From Dehalococcoidia bacterium (lineage in GTDB: Bacteria; Chloroflexota; Dehalococcoidia; Lucifugimonadales; Lucifugimonadaceae): DNA of 64,000 nucleotides. The stretch lies in contig JAJEAU010000010.1 in assembly GCA_022824185.1 (NCBI GenBank), forward strand, positions 280,054-344,053, in the 5' to 3' direction. How positions within the stretch are numbered: position 1 is the stretch's first letter; each line of letters opens with the position of its first letter. The position numbers and the translations under genes were made by a program. Below, one piece after another: positions 35,602 to 45,107 of this stretch. The notes beneath the pieces are model-generated. The model saw nothing but the letters and a program-made list of their open reading frames with translations, searched no databases and was not told the DNA's origin.

Positions 35602-36885
35602 ATGTCTCAGGCTCTGGAATCAGCGTTTGCGATGGATGCGGCGAGCATCAAATTCGGGTTCGGTGTGACTACCGAACTCGGTTTCGAGATGAAGCGGTTG
35701 GGAGTGAAACGAGCAATGGTCCTGACCGATCAATCGCTGCTCGAGACTACCGCGATCACGACATCGCTTCAGTCGTTGAGGGATGAAGGGATCGAGTGCG
35801 TGGTATTCGCGGACGTGAGCGTTGAACCCACCGACGCATCGTTCGCGGATGCGATCAGCTTCGCACAACAAGGCGAGTTCGACGGGTTTGTGGCGGTCGG
35901 CGGTGGATCCGTGATGGATACTGCAAAAGCGGCGAACCTATACGACTCGCATCCGGCAGACTTTCTCGAATACGTGAATGCCCCCATCGGGAAGGGCACA
36001 CCAGTGCCGGGCGCGCTGAAACCGTTGATCGCGGTGCCTACCACCGCCGGAACTGGCAGCGAGACGTCGGGCGTGGCGATTTTCGACATGAAGGAATTGC
36101 ATGCCAAAACGGGCATCGCCAATCGTGCACTGAAACCGCACATGGGTCTGGTCGACCCTGAGAATACCCGATCCATGCCGAGCAACGTCGCGGCGTTCAG
36201 TGGGTTCGACGTGCTTTGTCACGGCTTGGAGTCTTATACGGCGTTGCCCTATACGAAGCGTGAGGCCCCCATAGACCCGGCGCATCGCCCCGCGTACCAA
36301 GGTTCGAACCCGATGAGCGATGTCTGGGCTGCCAAGGCGATCGAAATCGTGTCAGCGAATATCCGGCGAGCCGTCAACGACCCGGAAGACGACGAGGCAC
36401 GGGCAAATATGTGTTTGGCGGCAACGGCTGCTGGCGTCGGGTTCGGTACCGCCGGTGTGCATCTGCCCCACGGGATGTCGTACCCGGTCGCCGGCAATGC
36501 TCGCGACTTTCAACCAGATGGATATCCAGACGAAAAGGCGATAATCCCCCATGGCCTGTCAGTGATTTTGAACGCTCCTGCAGTGTTCCGATACACAGCC
36601 CCTGCGAATCCTGGGAGGCACTTGGAAGCGGCGAGATTGATGGGCGCGGACGTGGAGGGAGCGGATGACGAAGATGCCGGCGAGATTTTGGCTCAGCAGA
36701 TAGTCCGGCTTTTGCAGGATTTGGGGATGCCGAATGGCTTGTCAGCTGTCGGTTATGACGAATCGGATATCGACGCCTTCGTCCAAGGCACGTTACCGCA
36801 GCATCGAGTGACGAAGTTGGCACCGAGACCGACAGGGGCAGACGAACTTCGACGGCTCTTTGAGGAGTCGATGGTTCTCTGGTAA
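35602..36885 (+). CDS. Iron-containing alcohol dehydrogenase family, hydroxyacid-oxoacid transhydrogenase-like
   Basis: 427 residues, GGGAG seven bases before ATG. The NAD(P)-binding motif GGGSVMDTAKAAN (about 98-110) and 'PTTAGTGSETSG' (about 150) are typical of type III dehydrogenases. Metal ligands lie in GFDVLCHGLESYTALPY and LPHGMSYPV, with a further His in 'IPHGLSV'. The combination CHGLESYTALPY and the long insertion with 'NPMSDVWAAKAI' resembles hydroxyacid-oxoacid transhydrogenase (ADHFE1), which couples 4-hydroxybutyrate oxidation to 2-oxoglutarate reduction. A simple alcohol dehydrogenase role is still possible. Confidence 0.85.
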   Translation: MSQALESAFAMDAASIKFGFGVTTELGFEMKRLGVKRAMVLTDQSLLETTAITTSLQSLRDEGIECVVFADVSVEPTDASFADAISFAQQGEFDGFVAVGGGSVMDTAKAANLYDSHPADFLEYVNAPIGKGTPVPGALKPLIAVPTTAGTGSETSGVAIFDMKELHAKTGIANRALKPHMGLVDPENTRSMPSNVAAFSGFDVLCHGLESYTALPYTKREAPIDPAHRPAYQGSNPMSDVWAAKAIEIVSANIRRAVNDPEDDEARANMCLAATAAGVGFGTAGVHLPHGMSYPVAGNARDFQPDGYPDEKAIIPHGLSVILNAPAVFRYTAPANPGRHLEAARLMGADVEGADDEDAGEILAQQIVRLLQDLGMPNGLSAVGYDESDIDAFVQGTLPQHRVTKLAPRPTGADELRRLFEESMVLW

Positions 36886-36928
36886 GTAGCCCCCGTTGAT
36901 GGAATACGTCGTTGGGGCATCCTGAACC

Positions 36929-36949
36929 GGGTTCGATCGGTTCGAACCC
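36929..36949. repeat. Perfect 8-bp inverted repeat before lhr
   Basis: GGGTTCGA (36929-36936) and TCGAACCC (36942-36949) flank TCGGT. It lies 44 bases after the dehydrogenase stop and 40 before lhr. It may end the first transcript or be an operator. It is not a tRNA: no cloverleaf surrounds it. Confidence 0.4.
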
Positions 36950-36988
36950 TGCGGGTTACCGCTTAAACTCGTACCGAAGGTGTGAACC

Positions 36989-39900
36989 ATGGTGCGAGCC
37001 GCAAACAAGACTGACGTGCTGAGCCTTTTCAGCGCGCCCGTCGCCAAGTGGTTTGCGGAACGCCATGGAACTGCGACCGAGCCGCAAGTCGAGGCATGGC
37101 CCCTCATCAAGCGCGGCGACAACGTCCTCATCCATTCGCCCACAGGATCGGGGAAAACATTGGCGGCGTTCCTCTCGGCTTTGGATGGTTTGTATTCAGA
37201 TGTCGATCTGTCGAAGCAAAAGGGCGTCAGGACGCTCTATATATCGCCATTGAAGGCACTCGGGTACGACGTCGAACGCAATCTCGAAGATCCGATGAAG
37301 GGCATCGTCGCCGCCGCGAATGATATGGGTTTGAAGATGCCGGATGTGAGGGCGGACGTTCGGACGGGTGACACGCCATCGTCGGCTCGCGCTCGTATGT
37401 TGAGGAATCCGCCTCACGTCCTGATCACAACCCCGGAGTCGCTGTACCTGATACTGACGTCGCCTCGTGCGAGCGAGATGTTGCAGACGGTCGAGACGGT
37501 GATTGTCGATGAGATTCATACGTTGTGCGCCAACAAACGGGGCGTGCATCTGAGCATCACGTTGGAGAGGCTCGAGCAGATCGCACCGGGATTTCAACGC
37601 ATCGGATTGTCAGCCACGCAACGCCCATTGAGCGAGGTGGCTCGATTGTTGGGTGGGCAGTCGGTGGAAACAGGCGAAGGTGAGAACGAAGGATATCGAA
37701 TCGAGACCCGACCCGTCTCGATCGTGGACTGCCCAGGCTCCAAGCAAATCGAAGTCAGTGTCCACGGGATGCCGGAAGCCGTTGGCGCGGATCCTGGTTC
37801 GGTTTGGCCGAAATTGATTCCGAGGGTGTTGGACGACATCGACGACCACGACACCACGTTGGTTTTCGCGAATAGTCGTCGTCAGGCCGAAAACACTGCC
37901 GAAAGGCTAAATGCGGAGTGGATGGCGCGCGAACGCGGGGGAGAGGAAGGTGCAGCGGTTGGGAACGGTGTGATTGGATCGGGTGAAGACGAAGGCCCAT
38001 TTTTGGCGCACCACGGCAGCCTCTCGGACACCTTGCGACGGGAAATCGAAAAGGAGTTGAAGGCTGGGAGATTGCCCGCTCTTGTCGGGACGAGCTCATT
38101 GGAGCTGGGTATCGACATAGGGAGCATCGATCTGGTTGTGCAGTTGCAATCACCAAAGACGGTCACTCAAGGATTGCAGCGGATCGGAAGGGCGGGACAC
38201 AGCGTCGGAGCGGTCAGTACGGGGAAGATCTACGCGACGCACCCTGAGGACCTGATAGAGGCGGCAGTCGTCGCGAAGGGGGTGCAGGAAAGGCGAGTCG
38301 AAGAGGTGTCGGTGCCGCGAAATTCGCTGGACGTTTTAGCGCAACAGGTGGTAGCGTCGGTCGCCGTCCAAGATTGGGCGGTGCCTGAACTGTACCGATT
38401 GGTTCGAGGCGCGTACCCATACGAGAAGCTGAGTTACGAGAACTTCCTCGGCGTCGTCAAATTGGTTTCTGGTCACTATCCGAGAGAGCTGTTTTCTGCG
38501 TTGAAGGCACGCGTTCACTGGGATCAGACCAGGGACATTCTCGAGCAACTGCCGGGTACACGAATGATGGCGATCAGCAACGGCGGGGCTATTGTGGACA
38601 GGGGCGCATTCCCGGTCTTGTTGCCAGATCGCAAAACCAGAATCGGCGAGTTAGACGAGGAGTTTGTGCTCGAGTCAGGCGAAGGCGACGCATTCATGTT
38701 GGGCAGCCAGGTTTGGCGCGTGGCGAAGATAGAGGATGATCGATTGATTGCCGAACCTGCACCCGGCGCGGCGCCTAGGATGCCGTTTTGGCGGGGAGAC
38801 TTCCCTTGGCGTCCGTTAGATCTTTCCTATGAATTGGCCAGCTTCAGATCGGCAGTGGCGGAACGGGTAAGGCCGTATATCGAAGATGAAATCGCCCCGG
38901 ACGATGTGGTCGAGTGGTTGCAGACGGAGTACCTAATCGATCCCGTGGGCGCACGTCAGATCATCGACTATGTGAGACGCCAATTGAGGTGGTCTGGAGA
39001 GATTTCGTCCGAGAAAACGATCATAGTAGAGACCTTTCAGGATTCGATCGGCGACCTGCGCATAGTGGTTCATTCACCATTCGGAGGTCGGATCAACGGT
39101 CCTTGGTCAGTCGCGATATCGCGTGAATTGATCCGGAGAAAGAAGATCGAACCAGAGGTGCAGGTTTCTGACGACGGCATGTTGTTCCGGTTGCCCCAAG
39201 CTGATGATCCTGCACCCGCGGACTTCATCAGAGCGATGACCAGCGAAGACGCCAAGGAGCTGATCCTCGTGGGCATGATCGATTCTCCCCTTTTCGGTGC
39301 AGTCTTCAGGCAAAACGCATACCGAGCGTTGCTGTTACCGGGTCTGGGGCAGTTCCGACGCACACCGTTCTGGTTGCAGCGGTTGCGGTCGAAAGACCTG
39401 TTGGCTATCGCCAAATCTCTCCCTGATTTCCCCATCGTGCTCGAGACGTACCGCGACGCGCTTGAAGACTTCATGGATATGCCCGGTTTGGGGCGAATAT
39501 TGGATGATGTGCAGTCCGGCGCGATCTCAATGAGGTTCGTAGAGTCGGATGTCCCGTCGCCTGTTGCGCGTGCGTTGGAGTTCAATTTCAACGCACATTT
39601 CATGTACCAGTGGGACACCCCAAAGGCCGAAAGGGGACTTCAAGCCTTAGACATCGACCGGGACGCACTGGCCTTGTTGTTCAAAAATCCTGAAGCATCG
39701 GGATTGCTCAGGCCCGAGGCGATCAACGACGTGTCAGCGCAGGCGAATCGTTCCGCAGCCGGGATGAAAGTGCGTACGGCTACCGAGCTGGCGCAACTAC
39801 TGGTTGAGATCGGCGACCTGACAGACGAGGAGATTGCAGATCGGAGTGAAGATGGATGGCGAAGTTGGATTGAGCGACTGTCTTCGCAGGGCAGGGCGCA

Positions 39901-41596
39901 AACCGTTGAGTTCGACATCGGCGACGAAACCGAGAGGCGTTGGGTGGCCACCGAACTGGCAGAAGAGTATCGCGAGGCGGTTAAGCGGCCTTGTGATTTC
40001 GGTTCGGCGAGGCGAGTAGTCGCGAGATACCTCGCCAGGAGCGGCCCTGTCCCGTTAGCGGTAATCGAAGATCGGTACCCGATCGAACGGGATGTGTTGA
40101 ACGATGTTCTCGACGAACTGATGGCCGACGCGCGTGTCGCCAGAGGTTACTTCACCGACACCGCCGAAGAGGAATGGCTCGATCTGTCGACGTTGGCCCG
40201 AATCCAAGAGCGAACGCTGGCAATTCTTCGATCTGAGGTGCGGCCGTCAGATCCGATGGACTACCAATCCGCCGTGCTCCGTCGGCATGGAATCTGCGAT
40301 GCCGAAAGCCAAAGTCGTGAAGAGGCCCACCAGTCGACGTGCGATGCGTTGTCGATGTTGCAGGGCGTGCCGATCCCAGTCCACCAATGGGTACGAGACG
40401 TTCTACCTGCGAGAGTCGGCGGGTTCACTAGCGGCGTGCTGAATGACGTTGTGTCGGACGGCGAGTTTCAATGGATTTTCTGCCGTAACGACCCTAGCGC
40501 AACTACGCAACTTGCATTTGTGCGGCCAGGAGAAGCCCGAGGAGTGTTGCCATCCGGGATGTCCGACGATGCCGCAGGTGGCAGCGCCGGGATTGCCGAG
40601 AATGCCAGCGCGGTGCTTGAGTTCATTTCCGGTGAAGGCGTCGTAGATTCCGAAACGCTGCTGGCCGCGTTGGGAACCTTTGCGCCCCACGAGTTGGCGG
40701 AACTGGTAAAACGCCTCGCGTTGATGGGCCTAGTAACGGCCGATTCGTGGTCGGTAGCAATGTCGATCGCCAACTCCGTCTCGATCGCGAAACCTACAAA
40801 CACGTCGGAACCATCCCTACAACTCCGATCACGCCGAATGGCCCATCGCCGATCGGTCCGGCGGCAATTCTACGAACGCCGAACACGGGCTACGGGCATA
40901 TTGGTCCCTGGCGTCAACTGGTCATCGACCGGGCGATTTTCGTTCCTTGGGCCGCCAATCGACGAAGAGAAGCTATCCGAAGTTCGCGCTCTAGCATTGT
41001 TGGGCCGACACGGCGTCGTGACCAAACGAGCGATCGAGATCGACCAGCTTGGATGGGAATGGCGTCCGATATACCGAGCCCTGAGTCTCATGGAGTTGAG
41101 GGGCAAGGTGCGCAGGGGATATTTCGTTAACGGCCTGCCCGGCGTCCAATTCGCCGACAGCGAAATCGTCGACCTGATGCGCGAACCTCCGGATCAAGAC
41201 GAGGTTTCGGCAGTTTCGGCTTTGGATCCCGCGTACATTTTCGACCGACGATTGGCTGCGGTATCGGCAAAACAAGGATCGAAACTTTGTGATGCCAACC
41301 GAGTCGCGAGCACCAGAATAGGCTTCTGCAATGGCCAACCGGCAATCGTCACGACTTCAAACGGAGCACGGTTCGAAGTGGGCGACGTTTCGGACGAAAT
41401 CTTGGATCGAGTAACGGCGGCCATGGTGCAGCGACTAGCCGCTGCGGCGCCGGACCGACGCGTCGTGATCTCGGAATGGGACGGCGCGCCGGTTCTCTCG
41501 TCGGACGGTGCCGAGTTGCTCGCCAAAATCGGTTTCAGGCGAGACTATCCGAACATGGTTTTCGATGCATTGAGCATGGCGATCGTGCGCCACTGA
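36989..41596 (+). CDS. lhr: Lhr-type large ATP-dependent superfamily 2 helicase
   Basis: 1535 residues, the full size of bacterial Lhr. Motifs: Q motif near EPQVEAWP, Walker A SPTGSGKT (50-57), Walker B box DEIH (174-177), 'SATQRPLSEVARLLGG' (motif III), and in RecA2 TSSLELGIDIGSIDLV and QRIGRAGHSVG (motifs V and VI). The winged-helix and Lhr-specific DUF4145-free core follow to about 870, then a long C-terminal part with several winged-helix-like segments to the end. Lhr is a 3'-5' DNA/RNA:DNA helicase that is linked to DNA damage response. GAAGG precedes the ATG by a good spacing. Confidence 0.94.
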   Translation: MVRAANKTDVLSLFSAPVAKWFAERHGTATEPQVEAWPLIKRGDNVLIHSPTGSGKTLAAFLSALDGLYSDVDLSKQKGVRTLYISPLKALGYDVERNLEDPMKGIVAAANDMGLKMPDVRADVRTGDTPSSARARMLRNPPHVLITTPESLYLILTSPRASEMLQTVETVIVDEIHTLCANKRGVHLSITLERLEQIAPGFQRIGLSATQRPLSEVARLLGGQSVETGEGENEGYRIETRPVSIVDCPGSKQIEVSVHGMPEAVGADPGSVWPKLIPRVLDDIDDHDTTLVFANSRRQAENTAERLNAEWMARERGGEEGAAVGNGVIGSGEDEGPFLAHHGSLSDTLRREIEKELKAGRLPALVGTSSLELGIDIGSIDLVVQLQSPKTVTQGLQRIGRAGHSVGAVSTGKIYATHPEDLIEAAVVAKGVQERRVEEVSVPRNSLDVLAQQVVASVAVQDWAVPELYRLVRGAYPYEKLSYENFLGVVKLVSGHYPRELFSALKARVHWDQTRDILEQLPGTRMMAISNGGAIVDRGAFPVLLPDRKTRIGELDEEFVLESGEGDAFMLGSQVWRVAKIEDDRLIAEPAPGAAPRMPFWRGDFPWRPLDLSYELASFRSAVAERVRPYIEDEIAPDDVVEWLQTEYLIDPVGARQIIDYVRRQLRWSGEISSEKTIIVETFQDSIGDLRIVVHSPFGGRINGPWSVAISRELIRRKKIEPEVQVSDDGMLFRLPQADDPAPADFIRAMTSEDAKELILVGMIDSPLFGAVFRQNAYRALLLPGLGQFRRTPFWLQRLRSKDLLAIAKSLPDFPIVLETYRDALEDFMDMPGLGRILDDVQSGAISMRFVESDVPSPVARALEFNFNAHFMYQWDTPKAERGLQALDIDRDALALLFKNPEASGLLRPEAINDVSAQANRSAAGMKVRTATELAQLLVEIGDLTDEEIADRSEDGWRSWIERLSSQGRAQTVEFDIGDETERRWVATELAEEYREAVKRPCDFGSARRVVARYLARSGPVPLAVIEDRYPIERDVLNDVLDELMADARVARGYFTDTAEEEWLDLSTLARIQERTLAILRSEVRPSDPMDYQSAVLRRHGICDAESQSREEAHQSTCDALSMLQGVPIPVHQWVRDVLPARVGGFTSGVLNDVVSDGEFQWIFCRNDPSATTQLAFVRPGEARGVLPSGMSDDAAGGSAGIAENASAVLEFISGEGVVDSETLLAALGTFAPHELAELVKRLALMGLVTADSWSVAMSIANSVSIAKPTNTSEPSLQLRSRRMAHRRSVRRQFYERRTRATGILVPGVNWSSTGRFSFLGPPIDEEKLSEVRALALLGRHGVVTKRAIEIDQLGWEWRPIYRALSLMELRGKVRRGYFVNGLPGVQFADSEIVDLMREPPDQDEVSAVSALDPAYIFDRRLAAVSAKQGSKLCDANRVASTRIGFCNGQPAIVTTSNGARFEVGDVSDEILDRVTAAMVQRLAAAAPDRRVVISEWDGAPVLSSDGAELLAKIGFRRDYPNMVFDALSMAIVRH

Positions 41597-41642
41597 AACG
41601 CCTTCGCGAAACCCGTCGTAATTCTTCATTAGCGATGACAGC

Positions 41643-41675
41643 GCGGCGCGCCGTTTGCTCAACAGTTCGCGCCGC
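41643..41675 (+). terminator. GC-rich hairpin downstream of lhr
   Basis: GCGGCGCG (41643-41650) and CGCGCCGC (41668-41675) pair perfectly around a 17-base loop, 47 bases after the lhr stop. No T-run follows, so its role as a terminator is weak. The following TTTTTATAAG (41700-41709) may be a -10 region for the next gene. Confidence 0.4.
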
Positions 41676-41745
41676 GAATCGGCAGATCGATGCATCGACA
41701 TTTTTATAAGTACCTGTAAGGGAAACACAAAGGGAGAACGCGAAC

Positions 41746-42507
41746 ATGATGCACACCAACCCAACTACCGAGATTGCCAGTGCAGGCAATTTCCAGTACC
41801 GCATCATCGGCGACGACCTGCAGATGCTCGAGATCCGACTGGCGCCAGGCGAAGAGATTATCGGCGAAGCAGGGGCAATGATGTACATGGAACCGGGGAT
41901 CGAGTTTGAATCCAAGATGGGCAAACGGCCCGGTGGCGGAGGTGGCGGATTGCTCGGAGGTCTGATGAACGCCGGAGCTAGGATGTTGGCAGGCGAGAGC
42001 ATATTCGTAACGCACTTCAAAAACGTCAGCAACCAAGGCCAGATCGTGGCATTCTCGTCAGAAGCGCCCGGCAAGATAGTGACGATCGACTTGGGCGGAT
42101 TGGGAGGAACGGTCCTCGCGCAACGCGACGCATTCCTATGCGGTTCGCCGGACACTGGGATCACGGTAGCGTTCCAACGCAACTTGGGCGCCGGTTTCTT
42201 CGGCGGTGAAGGGTTCATCCTACAGAAGGTGCAAGGAAACGGTCACATCTTCATGTCGGCAGGTGGCACGATCGTCGAACGAGAACTGCGAGGAGAGCAG
42301 CTAAGGATCGACTCGGGGTGCATCGTGGCGTTCCAAGACGGCATCAACTACGACATCCAGCGAGCGGGAAACCTGAAATCGATGCTAGCAGGCGGCGAGG
42401 GTCTGTTCTTAGCGACGCTTCAAGGACACGGCAAGGTTTGGTTGCAGTCGATGCCAATCGGGCGTCTCGCGCACCACATCTACTCCAAGATGCCTAGCAG
42501 CCAATAG
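41746..42507 (+). CDS. AIM24/TIGR00266-family protein
   Basis: 253 residues. Family features are 'YRIIGDDLQMLEIRLAPGE' at the start, GEAGAMMYMEPGIEFESKMG, a Gly-rich turn (KRPGGGGGGLLGGL), then 'QRNLGAGFFGGEGFILQKVQGNG' and IVAFQDGINYDIQRAGNLKSML. The fold is a beta-helix-like trimeric sheet, related to the yeast mitochondrial AIM24 protein; the bacterial role is unknown. GGGAG is nine bases before the ATG. A strong terminator hairpin closes the gene. Confidence 0.9.
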   Translation: MMHTNPTTEIASAGNFQYRIIGDDLQMLEIRLAPGEEIIGEAGAMMYMEPGIEFESKMGKRPGGGGGGLLGGLMNAGARMLAGESIFVTHFKNVSNQGQIVAFSSEAPGKIVTIDLGGLGGTVLAQRDAFLCGSPDTGITVAFQRNLGAGFFGGEGFILQKVQGNGHIFMSAGGTIVERELRGEQLRIDSGCIVAFQDGINYDIQRAGNLKSMLAGGEGLFLATLQGHGKVWLQSMPIGRLAHHIYSKMPSSQ

Positions 42508-42520
42508 GCGTCGAACTCAA

Positions 42521-42570
42521 ACGAAACGCGCTCCTTCCGATCGGCTGTCGGATGGGGCGCGTTTCGTCTT
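42521..42570 (+). terminator. Bidirectional terminator between AIM24-like and fic genes
   Basis: ACGAAACGCGCTCC (42521-42534) and GGGGCGCGTTTCGT (42554-42567) form a 14-bp stem with one G-T pair and are followed by CTTTG. The hairpin sits between two convergent stops (42507 and 42583) and can serve both strands. Confidence 0.75.
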
Positions 42571-42582
42571 TGCATGCAGACT

Positions 42583-43707
42583 TCAGAACGACTTGCCGTT
42601 CACCAGCGCGTAACTTGTGCTGCGACCTCCCGCAGACCCTCTTTCGAGGACGCCCTTGCCGATGAGGTCAGTGATGTCTCGGAGCGCGGTGTCCTGCGAG
42701 CACCTTGTGATGCGTGCCCACCTCATGGTGGTCATCTTTCCGTCGAAACCGTTGACCAATCGCCTCAATATCTTGCGTTGACGGTTATTGATCTCGACGT
42801 CACGGATCTCCTCCCAGAACCTGACCCTCTCGATGGTCGCCGAAACGGTGTCGTGGGCGGATTCGATGGCGCGCCCAAGGCAGTCTAAGAACCAGACCAT
42901 CCAATTGGTCACGTCCATCGAACCCTTCTGAGTCAACTCCAGAATCTGGTAATAGTCGTCCCGTTCTTTGCGGATCTGCGCTGACATGCTGTAGAAACGC
43001 TGCGAAATCCCGTCGGATCTGGCCAAGGCCAAATCCGCAATCGCTCTTGCAATCCTGCCGTTGCCGTCGTCGAATGGGTGGATCGTGACGAACCACAGAT
43101 GGGCAAGAGCGGCTTTGAGGATGTTGTCCGATCTCTCGAGCGCATTGAACCACGCAAGGAATGCTTGCATATCATGTTCAAGCCGGTCTTCGCTCGGTGC
43201 TTCGAAATGCACGCGCTCGCGGCCGGGCCGGCCGGAAACGACGCGCATCGGACCTCTGCCGGGCTTGCGCCAACCACCTACCGTGATGAGTCCCGCGTTG
43301 CTCCATCGGTATGGGAACAGTCCTACGTGCCAGTTGAACAACCGCTCTTTCGTCAATGGAGCGTAGCAGTTTTCGGCGGCATCGACCATCAGATCCACAA
43401 TCCCATCAACGTTGCGGTTGTCCGTAGTCGCCAACCCGCCGACATCGACGCCGAGACGTGAAGCCACGGACGACCTTACTTCGTCGACACTTAGCACCTC
43501 GCCCTCGATCTCGCTAGTTTTGACGACAGTATCGGTGAGCGCGTTGAGCTCCGCCTCGGTCTTGAGGTCGAAACCAATGGCCTCCATCCGTCCGAGCAGC
43601 AATCCCTGTAGGTACCTGATCTCAGCGAGGCGTTCAATGATCGCCTCGTCGCGCCAGACGAAGTTCGGCCAATCGGAGAGTTCGTGTATGTAAGTTACGC
43701 GAAGCAT
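42583..43707 (-). CDS. Fic-family protein AMP-transferase with inhibitory motif and winged helix
   Basis: 374 residues from the ATG at 43707 (MLRVTYIHELSDWPNF). A start at 43794 is open but would run through an operator-like palindrome cluster, so I prefer the later one. The N-terminal helix bears the inhibitory motif TSEIEG (64-69), matching [S/T]xxxE[G/N]. The catalytic loop is HPFDDGNGR (210-218). The C-terminal part (about 320-370) reads as a winged helix (MRWARITRCSQDTALRDI). Fic proteins attach AMP to target hydroxyls; those with a DNA-binding tail usually repress their own gene. Target unknown. Confidence 0.9.
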   Translation of the reverse strand: MLRVTYIHELSDWPNFVWRDEAIIERLAEIRYLQGLLLGRMEAIGFDLKTEAELNALTDTVVKTSEIEGEVLSVDEVRSSVASRLGVDVGGLATTDNRNVDGIVDLMVDAAENCYAPLTKERLFNWHVGLFPYRWSNAGLITVGGWRKPGRGPMRVVSGRPGRERVHFEAPSEDRLEHDMQAFLAWFNALERSDNILKAALAHLWFVTIHPFDDGNGRIARAIADLALARSDGISQRFYSMSAQIRKERDDYYQILELTQKGSMDVTNWMVWFLDCLGRAIESAHDTVSATIERVRFWEEIRDVEINNRQRKILRRLVNGFDGKMTTMRWARITRCSQDTALRDITDLIGKGVLERGSAGGRSTSYALVNGKSF

Positions 43708-43709
43708 AT

Positions 43710-43788
43710 GCGGAGATTGTATAACATAATCTCCGCTTCGCACTTTATTCACCGCAAATCTGCGGTGAAAAATGCCCTTAATCTCCGC
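43710..43788 (-). promoter_or_regulatory. Palindrome cluster at the fic promoter (probable operators)
   Basis: A perfect dyad has arms GCGGAGATT (43710-43718) and AATCTCCGC (43728-43736) around nine bases. A second dyad has arms TTCACCGC (43748-43755) and GCGGTGAA (43762-43769). A third AATCTCCGC stands at 43780-43788, and AATCTGCGG at 43757-43765 is a near copy. The first dyad lies immediately before the fic ATG, and on the minus strand its spacer contains TTATAC/TATAC-like -10 bases. Inference: binding sites for the Fic protein's own winged helix. Confidence 0.6.
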
Positions 43789-43826
43789 ATTCATGTCATG
43801 TCACGCAATAAACAACCCGATACAGT

Positions 43827-44996
43827 CTAGCCACGCTCCATCTCATCATGTAATATCCGCATCGCTTGGTGATGGCTCACTCCATCTTCCTTGAGTTGCG
43901 TGTAACGCGCTTCGTCGATGTTGCTTCGATCTAGGAAACCTCGGATGTCGTAACGCCCCGGAGTCTCCACCACCAGCTTGCCCTCGTCGATCATGAGCTC
44001 GAGCGGGTACTCCTGCTCCACCATCGGCATGTGAATGACTTTGTTCTGTCGGGCAGATTCGTACATCGCCATCATGATCTCGACGGTGTCGCGTGCGATG
44101 TGCCCGGCATTGCGATGTTCAGGTCCACCATCGAGCCAACGGACCAGCTCCTCGACCTGCTTGGCATTCATGTTTCCGCCGATCGCCTGGTCGCCCTCTT
44201 GAAGGTCGAGATCGACGCTCTTCCAACCGTTGGTGTCGGCATTGAACAGCTTCAACACCGTCTCACGGACATGGAGCATGCCCTCCGTGCCGCGGATAAA
44301 GAACTTCCCAGCGTCGCAGTCGTTGTCCCAAAGGTCAGACTGAATGAAGAACTGGAGCGGGTCGTCGAACATTGCCAATCCGATGCAAGCATCCTCGATG
44401 GGCGTGTTCCGCTCGTACTTGTCAGTCGTCCGTGTCACCGCGCCCATCACCCATCTCGGTTTCGGATCGCCTAGGATGAACTTCGCACCGTCAATCGAAT
44501 GGGTCGCCCAGTTGGCCAAACCCTCTTTGACGCGTATATCGACGCGCAGAGGAATACCGATCGCACCATCCTCGACCAGCTCTTTCGCCTTGTTCCAACC
44601 CGGAGTAAAACGTCGCTGGTGGCTGATAACGAGTTTCGTGTCGTTCGCGTCGCACGCTTCGACCATCCGGTTCGCACGACCCATCCCGATCGCCATGGGC
44701 TTTTCACAGATGATCGCCTTGATCGACGGATAACCAGCAGCTTCCACGGTCAACGGATCGTGTAGCATGTGCCAGGTGCAAACGCTGACGATATCTGGTT
44801 CAGCATCGTAGGCGCACTCTTCGAGGGTGGCATAGGAACTCGGGATGCCCCAGTCATCCATGTACATCTGGCGCGCCTCCGGGATCGGATCGACGCAAGC
44901 CACGACGTCGACGTCATCGACCTGTGAATAACCCTGCATGTGGGCGTTTGCGATGCCGCCGCAACCTACGATCGCAGCTTTGTATCTACCTGTCAT
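43827..44996 (-). CDS. Gfo/Idh/MocA-family NAD(P)-dependent oxidoreductase
   Basis: 389 residues. The Rossmann start is 'AAIVGCGGIANAHMQGY' (Gly11, Gly13, Gly14). The family Lys-Pro motif CEKPMA is at 97-102, and the following 'HQRRFTPGWNKAKELV' and a C-terminal alpha/beta domain complete the fold. Members oxidise sugars, inositols or sugar derivatives. No partner gene is adjacent: fic is downstream on the same strand beyond the operator cluster, and the nicotinamidase gene diverges upstream. Substrate unknown. Confidence 0.9.
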   Translation of the reverse strand: MTGRYKAAIVGCGGIANAHMQGYSQVDDVDVVACVDPIPEARQMYMDDWGIPSSYATLEECAYDAEPDIVSVCTWHMLHDPLTVEAAGYPSIKAIICEKPMAIGMGRANRMVEACDANDTKLVISHQRRFTPGWNKAKELVEDGAIGIPLRVDIRVKEGLANWATHSIDGAKFILGDPKPRWVMGAVTRTTDKYERNTPIEDACIGLAMFDDPLQFFIQSDLWDNDCDAGKFFIRGTEGMLHVRETVLKLFNADTNGWKSVDLDLQEGDQAIGGNMNAKQVEELVRWLDGGPEHRNAGHIARDTVEIMMAMYESARQNKVIHMPMVEQEYPLELMIDEGKLVVETPGRYDIRGFLDRSNIDEARYTQLKEDGVSHHQAMRILHDEMERG

Positions 44997-45107
44997 CTCA
45001 GAGTGCCTTTCGCTTTATCCGCGTCCGCGAGTGTCCGCTGATCTGGTCAAAATAGGATATGCGAAACTTTACCCATCGACAGCCGATACGGAACGAGCAA
45101 AGGGCGA

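Noticed and set aside
36929..36949. GGTTCGA-rich segment as a tRNA T-arm or tRNA remnant
   Set aside because: It is a simple 8-bp inverted repeat; no acceptor, D or anticodon arms can be folded around it.
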